From PHAA01 sp964494735 (GTDB lineage Bacteria; Bacillota; Syntrophomonadia; Syntrophomonadales; Syntrophomonadaceae), in contig CAZBSD010000002.1 in assembly GCA_964494735.1 (NCBI GenBank), forward strand, positions 1-64,000: DNA of 64,000 nucleotides. The letters are read 5' to 3'. Under the pieces are notes generated by a model that saw only the letters and a list, made by a program, of their open reading frames with translations, did no database searches and was not told the DNA's origin. Made by a program: the position numbers and the translations under genes. Shown piece after piece: positions 26,334 to 34,480 of this stretch. Numbering within the stretch: the stretch's first letter is position 1; every line of letters begins with the position of its first letter.

Positions 26334-27365
26334 TCATCCCTTAATTAACCTTACTATATCATTATAGGTAGCGAAAAGAATAATCAACATCAGGAACATG
26401 AATCCCAACCAGTGAATGAATCCTTCCTTTTCCGGGTCCATGGGCTTGCGGCGAATCTTCTCGATCAAGGCAAATACCATTTTGCTTCCATCCAGGGCCG
26501 GGATAGGCAAAAGGTTGATTATGCCCAGGTTAAGGCTTAAGAAGGCGGTAAAGCTTAACAGATAAACCATGCCACCCCGGGCTGCTTCGCCCACCATACT
26601 GGTGATTCCTACCGGACCAGCCAGATCAGACGATGATGCCCCTCCGGTGAACAGCATGGCTAATCCACCCAACAGGGCGAGCGTCATCTGATAGGTTTGA
26701 ACGAACCCCAGTCGGATGGATTCGATTATCCCCTGCCGGACAAAATTGATCTGGGGATATACCCCCACAATTGGATTTCCGGTGCTATTGTCCAAGGTCG
26801 AGATCATGGTCAAGGTACGAACTTGACCATCCCGTTCTACTTCGGTTACCAGTGATGATCCAGCCTCATTTGACTGGATCGTCCCGACGAATTCCTCCCA
26901 GCTGTCAATCTCCGAGCCGTTCATGCTGAGGATGCGGTCGTTTTTTTGTAATCCCGCCTCATAGGCAGGTTTGTCTTTTAACACCTCTCCTACCACTGGA
27001 TCGTCGCTGGGAAATCCCAAGCCGATGAACGCAAAGGAATAAATAAATATGAGGATAGCCAGGACGAAATTCATAAAGGGACCGGAAAATGAGACGGCCA
27101 TTTTTTCCCAAGGTTTGCGGTTGTTGAATCCCTCCGGATCGTTCATATCCCCCTGTTCCTCGCCCGCCATACGCACAAAACCACCCAAAGGGATCAGTCG
27201 CAGGGAGTATTCGACCCCATTTTTGCGGGTAGAATACAATTTCTTGCCGAATCCCAGACTGAACTCGTAGACTGGTATCCCAATGCGCCGGGCCACCCAA
27301 AAATGCCCAAGCTCATGGACCAAGATCAGTATGGCCAGTATTATTATCGCGATTATTATGGTCAT
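26334..27365 (-). CDS. rseP: Site-2 zinc metalloprotease RseP/RasP
   Basis: About 343 residues, membrane-embedded. The N-terminal segment has HELGH within the first membrane helix, a central PDZ domain (VGEVLKDKPAYEAGLQKNDRIL), and the C-terminal LPIPALDGSKMVF motif supplying the third zinc ligand. It cuts membrane-bound regulators such as anti-sigma factors and signal-peptide remnants. The ATG at 27365 overlaps the dxr TGA (ATGA); the 11-codon longer reading is rejected. Confidence 0.95.
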   Translation of the reverse strand: MTIIIAIIILAILILVHELGHFWVARRIGIPVYEFSLGFGKKLYSTRKNGVEYSLRLIPLGGFVRMAGEEQGDMNDPEGFNNRKPWEKMAVSFSGPFMNFVLAILIFIYSFAFIGLGFPSDDPVVGEVLKDKPAYEAGLQKNDRILSMNGSEIDSWEEFVGTIQSNEAGSSLVTEVERDGQVRTLTMISTLDNSTGNPIVGVYPQINFVRQGIIESIRLGFVQTYQMTLALLGGLAMLFTGGASSSDLAGPVGITSMVGEAARGGMVYLLSFTAFLSLNLGIINLLPIPALDGSKMVFALIEKIRRKPMDPEKEGFIHWLGFMFLMLIILFATYNDIVRLIKG

Positions 27366-28531
27366 AGTCTCTTTCCTTTCATTATTAAATCCTGACAATG
27401 CTCACGTGCCCATTTATCAGCTGCAAAGACATCTTCGAGACTGGGCGAGGACAGGATTCCATGGGCATTCATCACTTGCTCCACCAGTCTGGCTATATCA
27501 AGGAAGCCGATCTCACCATTCAAAAACCGGTATACTGCAATCTCATTGGCGGCATTCATCACCGCCGGCAGGGTGCCGCCTACCCGACCCGCCTCATAGG
27601 CTGCGCTCAATAAAGGGAATCTGGCCAAGTCAGGTGACTGAAAATGGATACACCCAATCTGGCTAAAATCGAGGGCGGAAGCCGGTGAGATCAATCGGAG
27701 CGGATATGAGAGAGCATATTGAATCGGTATCCTCATATCGGCTGCCCCCAAGTGACCCAGGAATGAACCATCAACCAGTTCGACCATGGAATGGATTACG
27801 CTTTCTTTCTGTATCAGGACCTTGATATGGTCGTATGAAACGCCAAAAAGATGGTGGGCCTCGATAACCTCCAACCCTTTGTTCATCATCGTGGCGGAAT
27901 CGATCGTGATCTTGGGTCCCATCTTCCAATTGGGGTGTTTCAAGGCCATATCCACAGTAACCCCCTCCAATTCCTGTTGGGTGGAATCACGGAAGGGTCC
28001 TCCTGAAGCCGTCAGCCAGATGTTGCGCAGGTGCTCCGTTTCCCCGGCCAGACACTGGAATATAGCTGAATGTTCGCTATCCACTGGGATTATGGGCGCA
28101 CCCTTGGCCCGGGCTGCGCTCATCACCATATCTCCAGCGGCAACCAAAGTCTCTTTGTTGGCCAGGGCGATCCGCCGGGATCTGTTAATACCTGCCAAGG
28201 TGGGCATTATACCGATGGCCCCGCTAACAGCCACCAGAACCACATCCACATCTTCCTGGTCGGCCAATTCACACATACCCTCGACACCAGCCACCACATG
28301 GTACCCCATGCCCAGGCGGGTTTTAAGAGACTGATAGCAGCCTTCTTGCCCAATGGCAACCATGGTCGGATGGTATTTCTCCACCTGCATAGCAAGTTCG
28401 TCAATCTCATCCCGGGCAGCCAATCCGACTACTTTGAATCTATCCGCATGCAGATCGATCACTTCCAGTGCCTGTTTCCCAATCGATCCTGTCGAGCCGA
28501 GTATCACCACCCGGCTGAGCTCCTTAGTCAC
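27362..28531 (-). CDS. dxr: 1-deoxy-D-xylulose 5-phosphate reductoisomerase
   Basis: A 389-residue enzyme converting DXP to MEP, the committed step of the non-mevalonate pathway. The NADPH site is VVILGSTGSIGKQALEVI near the N-terminus; the active-site segments are PVDSEHSAIFQCL, TASGGPFRD and MMNKGLEVIEAHHLF. The GTG at 28531 with GGAGGG upstream is preferred to the start at 28558, which lies deep in the preceding gene. It overlaps the YtvI gene by 8 bp and rseP by 4 bp. Confidence 0.96.
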   Translation of the reverse strand: MTKELSRVVILGSTGSIGKQALEVIDLHADRFKVVGLAARDEIDELAMQVEKYHPTMVAIGQEGCYQSLKTRLGMGYHVVAGVEGMCELADQEDVDVVLVAVSGAIGIMPTLAGINRSRRIALANKETLVAAGDMVMSAARAKGAPIIPVDSEHSAIFQCLAGETEHLRNIWLTASGGPFRDSTQQELEGVTVDMALKHPNWKMGPKITIDSATMMNKGLEVIEAHHLFGVSYDHIKVLIQKESVIHSMVELVDGSFLGHLGAADMRIPIQYALSYPLRLISPASALDFSQIGCIHFQSPDLARFPLLSAAYEAGRVGGTLPAVMNAANEIAVYRFLNGEIGFLDIARLVEQVMNAHGILSSPSLEDVFAADKWAREHCQDLIMKGKRL

Positions 28532-29648
28532 TCTTCTCCCTCCAGTCAAACCTGTCAAATAAGCCAGCCCGGTAGCAGGCGATAAATATTACCACCAACA
28601 CCGGTCCCATCACCAGCCCCAACACCCCGCCCAACTGAAGGCCTACATAAAGTGCAATCAGTGTCACCAGAGGATGCAAGCCAATGCTGTCACCAACGAT
28701 CTGAGGTTCCAGGAATTGCCTTACACCGGTTATTATTATATACACGATGATCAGACTGATTCCCATGCCGGGGTTGCCTTTGATAAATTCCCATATGATC
28801 CACGGTACGAATACCAACCCGGGGCCCAAAATGGGCAGGATATCCATGATGCCGACCAGGATACCAATAAGCAATGCGTATTTGACCGCGAGTATTTTCA
28901 GCGATACCAGAGTCAAAATAGCGGTAATAGTAATCAGGATACTGTAAGCCTTTATAAAACCGCTCATGGCTTTCAGAAGCTCGTTTACAATGTTGGTTCC
29001 GTCCGCCCGTACCGAGGAAGGCATGGTGTTGATGACAAAAGTACGAATTATGGCCCGGTCTTTTATGATTAAATAGGTAGCCACCGTGGCGATTCCGATA
29101 AACACCAATATACTCGGCAGCTTGATGAAAACCTGAGCGAGAGTTTCGATCAGGTTGTTCATTAATTGCTGGGCGATATCCAGCCCCTCCTGCAGGTTTA
29201 CCTGCAATGTGCTCTCTACCTCAGGCGGCAGGTTGAGCTGAAGAAATGATATGCGGTATTGATCAATGGCGGTGAGGACTTGACTGATAATATCATCGGA
29301 TCTCGACAAAGCCAATTTATACAACTCGGTCGTTTCTCTTATAAGCACAGCGGCAAGCATAACCAACAGCGCCACAAATCCACCTATCACCAGCACCAGG
29401 CTCAGCACTACTGCCAAACTGCGGCGTAAACCGGCGCGCATCTCGAAAAAATTGACTACCGGTTCGATTATGATGGCGAATACGATGGCCAAGATGAAGG
29501 GCATCAAGACCACTGGAAAATAAGCAGCCACCTTGCCCAGCATCGGCAATATGTAATTGGACAATAGATAGATGGAGACCAGAATCAGTACCAGACTGCC
29601 CAATCTTAGCAGTGTCTTTAAGCTCCGCTTAAGTTCCGGATCCACCAT
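28524..29648 (-). CDS. ytvI: AI-2E/PerM-type membrane protein (YtvI-like sporulation protein)
   Basis: 374 residues, with about eight hydrophobic segments in the AI-2E transporter pattern: two N-terminal helices, a soluble middle part of about 90 residues, and the C-terminal set with DILPILGPGLVFVPW and LEPQIVGDSIGLHPL. The C-terminal signature and length fit the sporulation membrane protein YtvI best, though the family is broad. It sits between cdsA and dxr and overlaps dxr by 8 bp, which places a membrane protein of probable spore function in an envelope operon. Transport substrate unknown. Confidence 0.82.
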   Translation of the reverse strand: MVDPELKRSLKTLLRLGSLVLILVSIYLLSNYILPMLGKVAAYFPVVLMPFILAIVFAIIIEPVVNFFEMRAGLRRSLAVVLSLVLVIGGFVALLVMLAAVLIRETTELYKLALSRSDDIISQVLTAIDQYRISFLQLNLPPEVESTLQVNLQEGLDIAQQLMNNLIETLAQVFIKLPSILVFIGIATVATYLIIKDRAIIRTFVINTMPSSVRADGTNIVNELLKAMSGFIKAYSILITITAILTLVSLKILAVKYALLIGILVGIMDILPILGPGLVFVPWIIWEFIKGNPGMGISLIIVYIIITGVRQFLEPQIVGDSIGLHPLVTLIALYVGLQLGGVLGLVMGPVLVVIFIACYRAGLFDRFDWREKSD

Positions 29649-29741
29649 ATCACCTCACTTCGTCAGGCCTATCGCATGCTGTCGTTTTATTGAGACAGTT
29701 GGTTAGCGAAACATAACAAACAGATCCGTAGTTCATATTTA

Positions 29742-30536
29742 TTATACGTACCGCTCCAATACCACCAGGAAATAGTATACCACCGGCAATACCAGCATGA
29801 AGCTGTCGAAGCGGTCCAATATCCCACCATGACCGGGCAGCAATTGACCGGAATCCTTAACATCAAAATATCTCTTTATGGCTGATTCCAGCAGATCCCC
29901 CAACTGGGCGGCCAGACTGGCTGCAACCGCCATAAGGACCAAAAATGCACCGGTAAGGTATTGGGTCGGGATGAATTTTTGATAAAGCAAGGCGGCCAGA
30001 ATAGTCAGCACAACGGCCCCTATTGCACCTTCCCGGGTCTTACCCGGACTAAGTTGGGGGGCCAGCTTATGCCTGCCCCAGAGGCGGCCAAACAGGTACC
30101 CGCCCACATCGCTGGCCCAGGTAAGGACAAATACCAGCAAAAGCATATAAAAGGAATTATCACTGTTATTAAAAGCCAGCGCATAGCTGAAGAAATAGCC
30201 TGTATAGACCGCACCGAATAGGCTCAAGGCCAGGTCATTGATATTTCTCCGCGGGTAGGTCATCACCACGGCCAGGATCATTAATATGAATCCGGCCAGG
30301 AATAATCCCGGCAGATACGGGGCCAATTGTATTCTGAACAAGAGTATGAAGGCCACCACAGCTGAAATACCGAGGATGGGTTGAAACCCTTTATGGCGCA
30401 TCATTACAAAGAATTCCATCAGGGCGGCCGCTGTCAGCATTACCACCAGTCCCTGCCAAAATAACCCGCCCAAATAGATAACACTTATCAGAAATGGGAT
30501 TCCCACTGCTGCGGTCAATATGCGTGTCTTAAGCAT
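29742..30536 (-). CDS. cdsA: Phosphatidate cytidylyltransferase
   Basis: A 264-residue integral membrane enzyme that makes CDP-diacylglycerol from phosphatidate and CTP. Multiple hydrophobic helices and the C-terminal family signature (SPGKTREGAIGA and HGGILDRFDSFM) are clear. The ATG at 30536 gives MLKTRILTAAVGIPFLI, the usual start, with TGAGG 7 nt upstream; the ATG at 30548 is less likely. It follows uppS by 15 bp. Confidence 0.95.
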   Translation of the reverse strand: MLKTRILTAAVGIPFLISVIYLGGLFWQGLVVMLTAAALMEFFVMMRHKGFQPILGISAVVAFILLFRIQLAPYLPGLFLAGFILMILAVVMTYPRRNINDLALSLFGAVYTGYFFSYALAFNNSDNSFYMLLLVFVLTWASDVGGYLFGRLWGRHKLAPQLSPGKTREGAIGAVVLTILAALLYQKFIPTQYLTGAFLVLMAVAASLAAQLGDLLESAIKRYFDVKDSGQLLPGHGGILDRFDSFMLVLPVVYYFLVVLERYV

Positions 30537-30551
30537 AAACAGCCTCATTCA

Positions 30552-31295
30552 TCATTTAGTTAAACCTCCGAACCGTCGATCCCGGCTCTGGTACTCCCGG
30601 ATGGCACGACGGAGTTCTTCAGGTCCGAAATCGGGCCACAATACATCGCTGACCACTATTTCGGAATAGGCTACTTGCCAGAGCATGAAATTACTGATAC
30701 GCATCTCACCGGCAGTTCTGATCAATAAATCGGGGTCGGGCATCCCCGTGGTGTAGAGTGACCGGGACAGCATCTGTTCGTCGATTTCGTCCAAGCTGAT
30801 TTCACCCCCGACTGCTTTAGCCGTGATCACCTTGACCGCATCCACTATCTCCCGCCGGGATCCATAATTTAGAGCAATATTGAATATCAGACCGGTGTTG
30901 CTGCGCGTCATCTCCAAGGCCCGACCAATTTCCACCTGGCATTTTTGCGGGGTAGCTTCATAGTCACCCAATACGTGAATCTGAACATTGTTGCGGTGTA
31001 ATTCCTCTAGTTCACGGTGCAAAAACTCCACCAGCAGATTCATGAGGTAATCCACCTCGGTCTCGGGTCTTTTCCAATTTTCGGTGGAAAAAGCGAATAC
31101 GGTGAGGTAGGGTACCTTCAGTGCGTCACAAGTCTGAACCATTTTTTTCAAGGTACTCATCCCCGCACGATGTCCGAGAGTGCGAGGAAGCAGGCGGCGT
31201 TGGGCCCACCTTCCGTTGCCATCCATTATAATGGCTATATGTTGGGGCATGAGGTCTTCAGACAGCGTATCGGATATTTTGTTATGTTTGGCCAC
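30552..31295 (-). CDS. uppS: Undecaprenyl diphosphate synthase
   Basis: A 247-residue cis-prenyltransferase that makes the C55 lipid carrier for cell-wall synthesis. Signatures: IAIIMDGNGRWAQRR with the catalytic aspartate, GHRAGMSTLKKMV, FAFSTENWKRP and DLLIRTAGEMRISNFMLWQ. The GTG start at 31295 follows a GGGGGTGAAGG region. It is separated from frr by about 90 bp containing a palindromic hairpin. Confidence 0.97.
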   Translation of the reverse strand: MAKHNKISDTLSEDLMPQHIAIIMDGNGRWAQRRLLPRTLGHRAGMSTLKKMVQTCDALKVPYLTVFAFSTENWKRPETEVDYLMNLLVEFLHRELEELHRNNVQIHVLGDYEATPQKCQVEIGRALEMTRSNTGLIFNIALNYGSRREIVDAVKVITAKAVGGEISLDEIDEQMLSRSLYTTGMPDPDLLIRTAGEMRISNFMLWQVAYSEIVVSDVLWPDFGPEELRRAIREYQSRDRRFGGLTK

Positions 31296-31315
31296 AGTTT
31301 GCCTTCACCCCCAAT

Positions 31316-31338
31316 TAATAAAACCCCCATATGGGGGT
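31316..31338 (-). terminator. Palindromic hairpin/terminator after frr
   Basis: ACCCCCAT and ATGGGGGT form a perfect 16-bp palindrome at 31323-31338 followed on the minus strand by TTTTATTAATT. It lies about 48 bp after frr and 28 bp before the uppS start. The loop would need to open the central AT pairs. It fits a partial terminator, or less likely a protein-binding operator. Confidence 0.55.
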
Positions 31339-31385
31339 ATTATGTCAATATTAACATAGGACCAGCGCCGTTCCTATCCATGCCC

Positions 31386-31943
31386 TTAAACTTCCATGAT
31401 CTCTTTTTCTTTTTGCAGCAGGATTTGGTCGATGTCCTTGATGAAGCGATCAGTGATCTTCTGGATATCATCCAGTCCCTTTTTACCTGCATCTTCAGAG
31501 ATTAATTTGTCCTTCTCACTGGTTTTCAGCAGGTCGTTGGCCTCTCGCCGGATGTTGCGGATGGCCACCTTGCCTTCCTCCGCCCTCTTCTTGACCACTT
31601 TCGCCAGGTCTTTTCTGCGTTCCTCGGTTAACTGCGGTATGTTGAGCCTAATAACATTACCGTCATTATTGGGGTTGATACCCAGGTCTGATCTCATAAT
31701 GGCCTTCTCAATATCGGCGATAGTGGTTTTATCCCACGGATTAATGATCAGGAGCCTTGCTTCAGGTACATTGATATTGGCCAGCTGGTTGATGGGGGTG
31801 GGAGCGCCGTAATAGCTGACCATGATCTTGTCAACCATGGCCGGATTGGCACGACCCGCCCTCATTCCGGCAAAATCTCCGATCAAATGATCGATCGCTT
31901 TATTCATCCTGCTTTCCACGTCTGCCATTATATCATCAATCAC
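31386..31943 (-). CDS. frr: Ribosome recycling factor
   Basis: A 185-residue factor that splits post-termination ribosomes with EF-G. Family blocks: RAGRANPAMVDKIMVSYYG, TPINQLANINVPEARLL, and GNVIRLNIPQLTEERRKDL. The long three-helix bundle is evident from heptad-rich termini. A GTG start with GGGAGG upstream. It lies 5 bp after pyrH. Confidence 0.98.
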   Translation of the reverse strand: MIDDIMADVESRMNKAIDHLIGDFAGMRAGRANPAMVDKIMVSYYGAPTPINQLANINVPEARLLIINPWDKTTIADIEKAIMRSDLGINPNNDGNVIRLNIPQLTEERRKDLAKVVKKRAEEGKVAIRNIRREANDLLKTSEKDKLISEDAGKKGLDDIQKITDRFIKDIDQILLQKEKEIMEV

Positions 31944-31948
31944 GCCTT

Positions 31949-32665
31949 TTACCTCCCCACATAGGTGCCTATGTCTTCACCCATGACTACCTTTAAAATA
32001 TTGCCATCCTTGTTCAGATCAAAAACTATTATGGGTATATTGTTATCCATACACAGCGATGCGGCTGTCGAATCCATCACCCGCAACCCCATATTGATAA
32101 CGTCGATGTAATCGAGCGTGTTATACTTAACAGCATCAGGATTTTGGAGAGGATCCGAATCATAAACCCCATCAACCTTTTTTGCCATCAGGATAACTTC
32201 CGCTTCGATCTCGGCTGAGCGTAAAGCGGCTGTGGTATCAGTGGAGAAATAAGGATTACCGGTGCCGGCGGCGAAGATAACTACCCGCCCCTTTTCCAGG
32301 TGACGGATCGCGCGGCGGCGGATATATGGTTCGGCAACCTCCTTCATTTCGATGGCGGACATAACCCTGGTTACCATTCCCTCGTTCTCCAGAGCATCCT
32401 GCATGGCCAGTGAGTTTATGACCGTCGCCAGCATACCCATATAGTCGGCGGTGGCTCTTTCCATACCTTTGGCGCTGCCCGATACGCCGCGCCAAATATT
32501 CCCTCCCCCGACCACAATCGCGACTTCCACGCCTGTCTGGGCCACTTCCACTACCTGGCGGGCGATCGACGAAATTACGGAATGTTCGATCCCGTAACCT
32601 TTTTCACCCGATAGAGCTTCTCCACTGAGCTTCAAAATCACCCGTTTATACTTTGGGTTAAGCAC
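31949..32665 (-). CDS. pyrH: Uridylate kinase
   Basis: A 238-residue amino-acid-kinase-fold enzyme that phosphorylates UMP to UDP. Signatures: VILKLSGEALSG at the N-terminus, VAIVVGGGNIWRG, and TGNPYFSTDTTAALRSAEIEAE. A GTG start behind GGGGGGATAAAG. It lies between tsf and frr, as in almost all bacteria. Confidence 0.98.
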   Translation of the reverse strand: MLNPKYKRVILKLSGEALSGEKGYGIEHSVISSIARQVVEVAQTGVEVAIVVGGGNIWRGVSGSAKGMERATADYMGMLATVINSLAMQDALENEGMVTRVMSAIEMKEVAEPYIRRRAIRHLEKGRVVIFAAGTGNPYFSTDTTAALRSAEIEAEVILMAKKVDGVYDSDPLQNPDAVKYNTLDYIDVINMGLRVMDSTAASLCMDNNIPIIVFDLNKDGNILKVVMGEDIGTYVGR

Positions 32666-32719
32666 CTTTATCCCCCCAGATTCCCAACTTGCTCCCCGCT
32701 CACATCCTAAGCGCTGCTA

Positions 32720-33370
32720 CTATCCTTTTATCTGGGACATTACATCGGCAGCAAAATCGGACTGTTGTTTTTCGATCCCTTCACCCACTTCATAGCGGGC
32801 AAAACGCCTCACGGTTATATTTTCACCTATCTTGGCCACATGCTCATGAATGAGCTGCTGGACTGTTTTGTCTGGATCTTTAATAAACTGCTGCTCCAGA
32901 AGGCAGTTTTCCTTGTAGAACTTGTCTATGCGACCATCTACCATCTTGTCAATTATCTTTTCCGGCTTGCCTTCTTCCAGTGCCTGCGCTCTCAACACCT
33001 GACGCTCATGCTCAACATCGCCGCTGGGCACTTGTTCACGGGATAGGTAAGCTGGGTTTGTGGCTGCTACCTGCATCGCGATGTCATAGGCCAGCTGTCT
33101 GAACTCATCCGTATTGCCCACAAAATCGGTCTCACAGTTGACCTCAACCAGCACACCGATGCGGCCTTTGCCATGTATATATGATACTACCACTCCCTCG
33201 CTGGCTACCCGGCCTGCCTTTTTGGCAGCCTTGGCCAACCCTTTGGTCCTTAACTCGTCGATGGCTTTTTCTATATCACCGCAGCATTCAACCAGTACTT
33301 TTTTGCAATCCATCATTCCGGCACCGGTTCTTTCCCGCAGATCCTTCACCATTCCAGCTGTAATCTCCAC
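32720..33370 (-). CDS. tsf: Elongation factor Ts
   Basis: A 216-residue nucleotide exchange factor for EF-Tu, the short Firmicute/Thermus-like size. The N-terminal UBA-like part is AGMVKDLRERTGAGMMDCKK; the core has EVNCETDFVGNTDEF. The GTG at 33370 follows AAGGAGG at 7 nt and gives the standard N-terminus; the 13-codon extension to 33409 is rejected. An intergenic terminator separates it from rpsB. Confidence 0.97.
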   Translation of the reverse strand: MEITAGMVKDLRERTGAGMMDCKKVLVECCGDIEKAIDELRTKGLAKAAKKAGRVASEGVVVSYIHGKGRIGVLVEVNCETDFVGNTDEFRQLAYDIAMQVAATNPAYLSREQVPSGDVEHERQVLRAQALEEGKPEKIIDKMVDGRIDKFYKENCLLEQQFIKDPDKTVQQLIHEHVAKIGENITVRRFARYEVGEGIEKQQSDFAADVMSQIKG

Positions 33371-33409
33371 TCGATATCCTCCTTCGTTATGCGTTCTATA
33401 TATTCTCAT

Positions 33410-33445
33410 AAAAAAAGGGTGTAGCGGAAAAACCGTTCACCCTTT
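33410..33445 (-). terminator. rpsB-tsf intergenic terminator/attenuator
   Basis: On the minus strand AAAGGGTG (33445-33438) pairs with CACCCTTT (33421-33414), with an inner CGG/CCG stem, and is followed directly by a run of T. It lies within the 84-bp gap between rpsB and tsf, so tsf would be expressed by read-through or from its own promoter. Confidence 0.85.
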
Positions 33446-33454
33446 AATCTCACT

Positions 33455-34153
33455 TTATCCGGCTACTTGTTCTCCCTGTTTGCTCTCCAGAACCGCATCT
33501 GCAATCCGGGAGGATATCAATCTGACTGCCCTGATAGCATCATCGTTGCCTGGGATAACATAGTCTATCTCATCGGGGTCGCAGTTGGTATCTACGATAG
33601 CCACCACCGGGATGTTCAGCTTGCGGGCCTCGGCCACTGCAATCTTTTCCTTGCGGGGATCTACCACAAACACCGCTCCGGGAAGCTTCTCCATGTCTTT
33701 GATTCCACCCAGGAATCTTTCCAGTCTTTCTCTTTCGTTCTTCAGTTTGGCTACTTCCTTCTTGGTCAGGACTTCAAAGGCACCCTCCGCCTCCATCCTC
33801 TCCAATTCCTTGAGCCTGAAAACACGCTTGCGGATAGTTTTATAATTGGTCAGCATACCACCGAGCCAGCGTTGGTTTACGAAGAACATCTCACATCTTC
33901 TGGCTTCATCCTTGATAGTCTCCTGGGCTTGCTTCTTGGTACCCACGAAGAGTACCCCTTTGCCATCCGCCACAACACTTTTGATGAAAGCATAGGCTTC
34001 ATCGAATTTCTTGACCGTCTGCTGGAGATCGATAATATAGATACCGTTCCTCTCCATATAAATATAACGGTCCATTTTGGGGTTCCACCGTCTTGTCTGA
34101 TGCCCGAAATGAACACCAGCCTCAAGTAACTGCTTCATAGTAATTACTGACAT
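33455..34153 (-). CDS. rpsB: 30S ribosomal protein S2
   Basis: A 232-residue protein. Family blocks: MKQLLEAGVHFGHQTRRWNPKM, IYIIDLQQTVKKFDEAY, RWLGGMLTNYKTIRKR and PVVAIVDTNCDPDEIDYVIPGNDDA. The ATG at 34153 has GGAGG at good spacing; the longer 11-codon reading is rejected. It is the first gene of the minus-strand housekeeping run; a promoter lies at 34260-34289. Confidence 0.98.
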   Translation of the reverse strand: MSVITMKQLLEAGVHFGHQTRRWNPKMDRYIYMERNGIYIIDLQQTVKKFDEAYAFIKSVVADGKGVLFVGTKKQAQETIKDEARRCEMFFVNQRWLGGMLTNYKTIRKRVFRLKELERMEAEGAFEVLTKKEVAKLKNERERLERFLGGIKDMEKLPGAVFVVDPRKEKIAVAEARKLNIPVVAIVDTNCDPDEIDYVIPGNDDAIRAVRLISSRIADAVLESKQGEQVAG

Positions 34154-34259
34154 CTCAACACCTCCGTTTGTTTTAATCCTCCGCAAGCTTCATCCCGCCG
34201 GGAAACTCTAAACGAGCACCCTCCCTGCGATCGGCCCGCGTGTGAAATCATCATTTGAT

Positions 34260-34289
34260 AATATATCACAACCAAATGAGAGTTTGCAA
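34260..34289 (-). promoter_or_regulatory. Sigma-A type promoter for rpsB
   Basis: TTGCAA (34289-34284) and TATATT (34265-34260) are 18 bp apart on the minus strand. The untranslated leader would be about 100 nt, room for an S2 autoregulatory element, but I could not define a fold with confidence. The 34154-34480 stretch holds this promoter and the divergent leader of the sigma-54 activator gene; no other gene is seen in it. Confidence 0.55.
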
Positions 34290-34480
34290 CCAAGCAGATA
34301 ATAAAACCCAGGCCTTTACCGTGGGCTGCAGATACTATTTCATGTAGATCTTTGGTCATATATATTGCCCCATTAATGGCTACGTATACCCGGGGAACTA
34401 GTTTAATCTGCTAGCCGGACCGATAATCCCCGTGCATTTTCTAAAACCGTATGATAAATTGAAACCAAGGTGGTGGCAAA

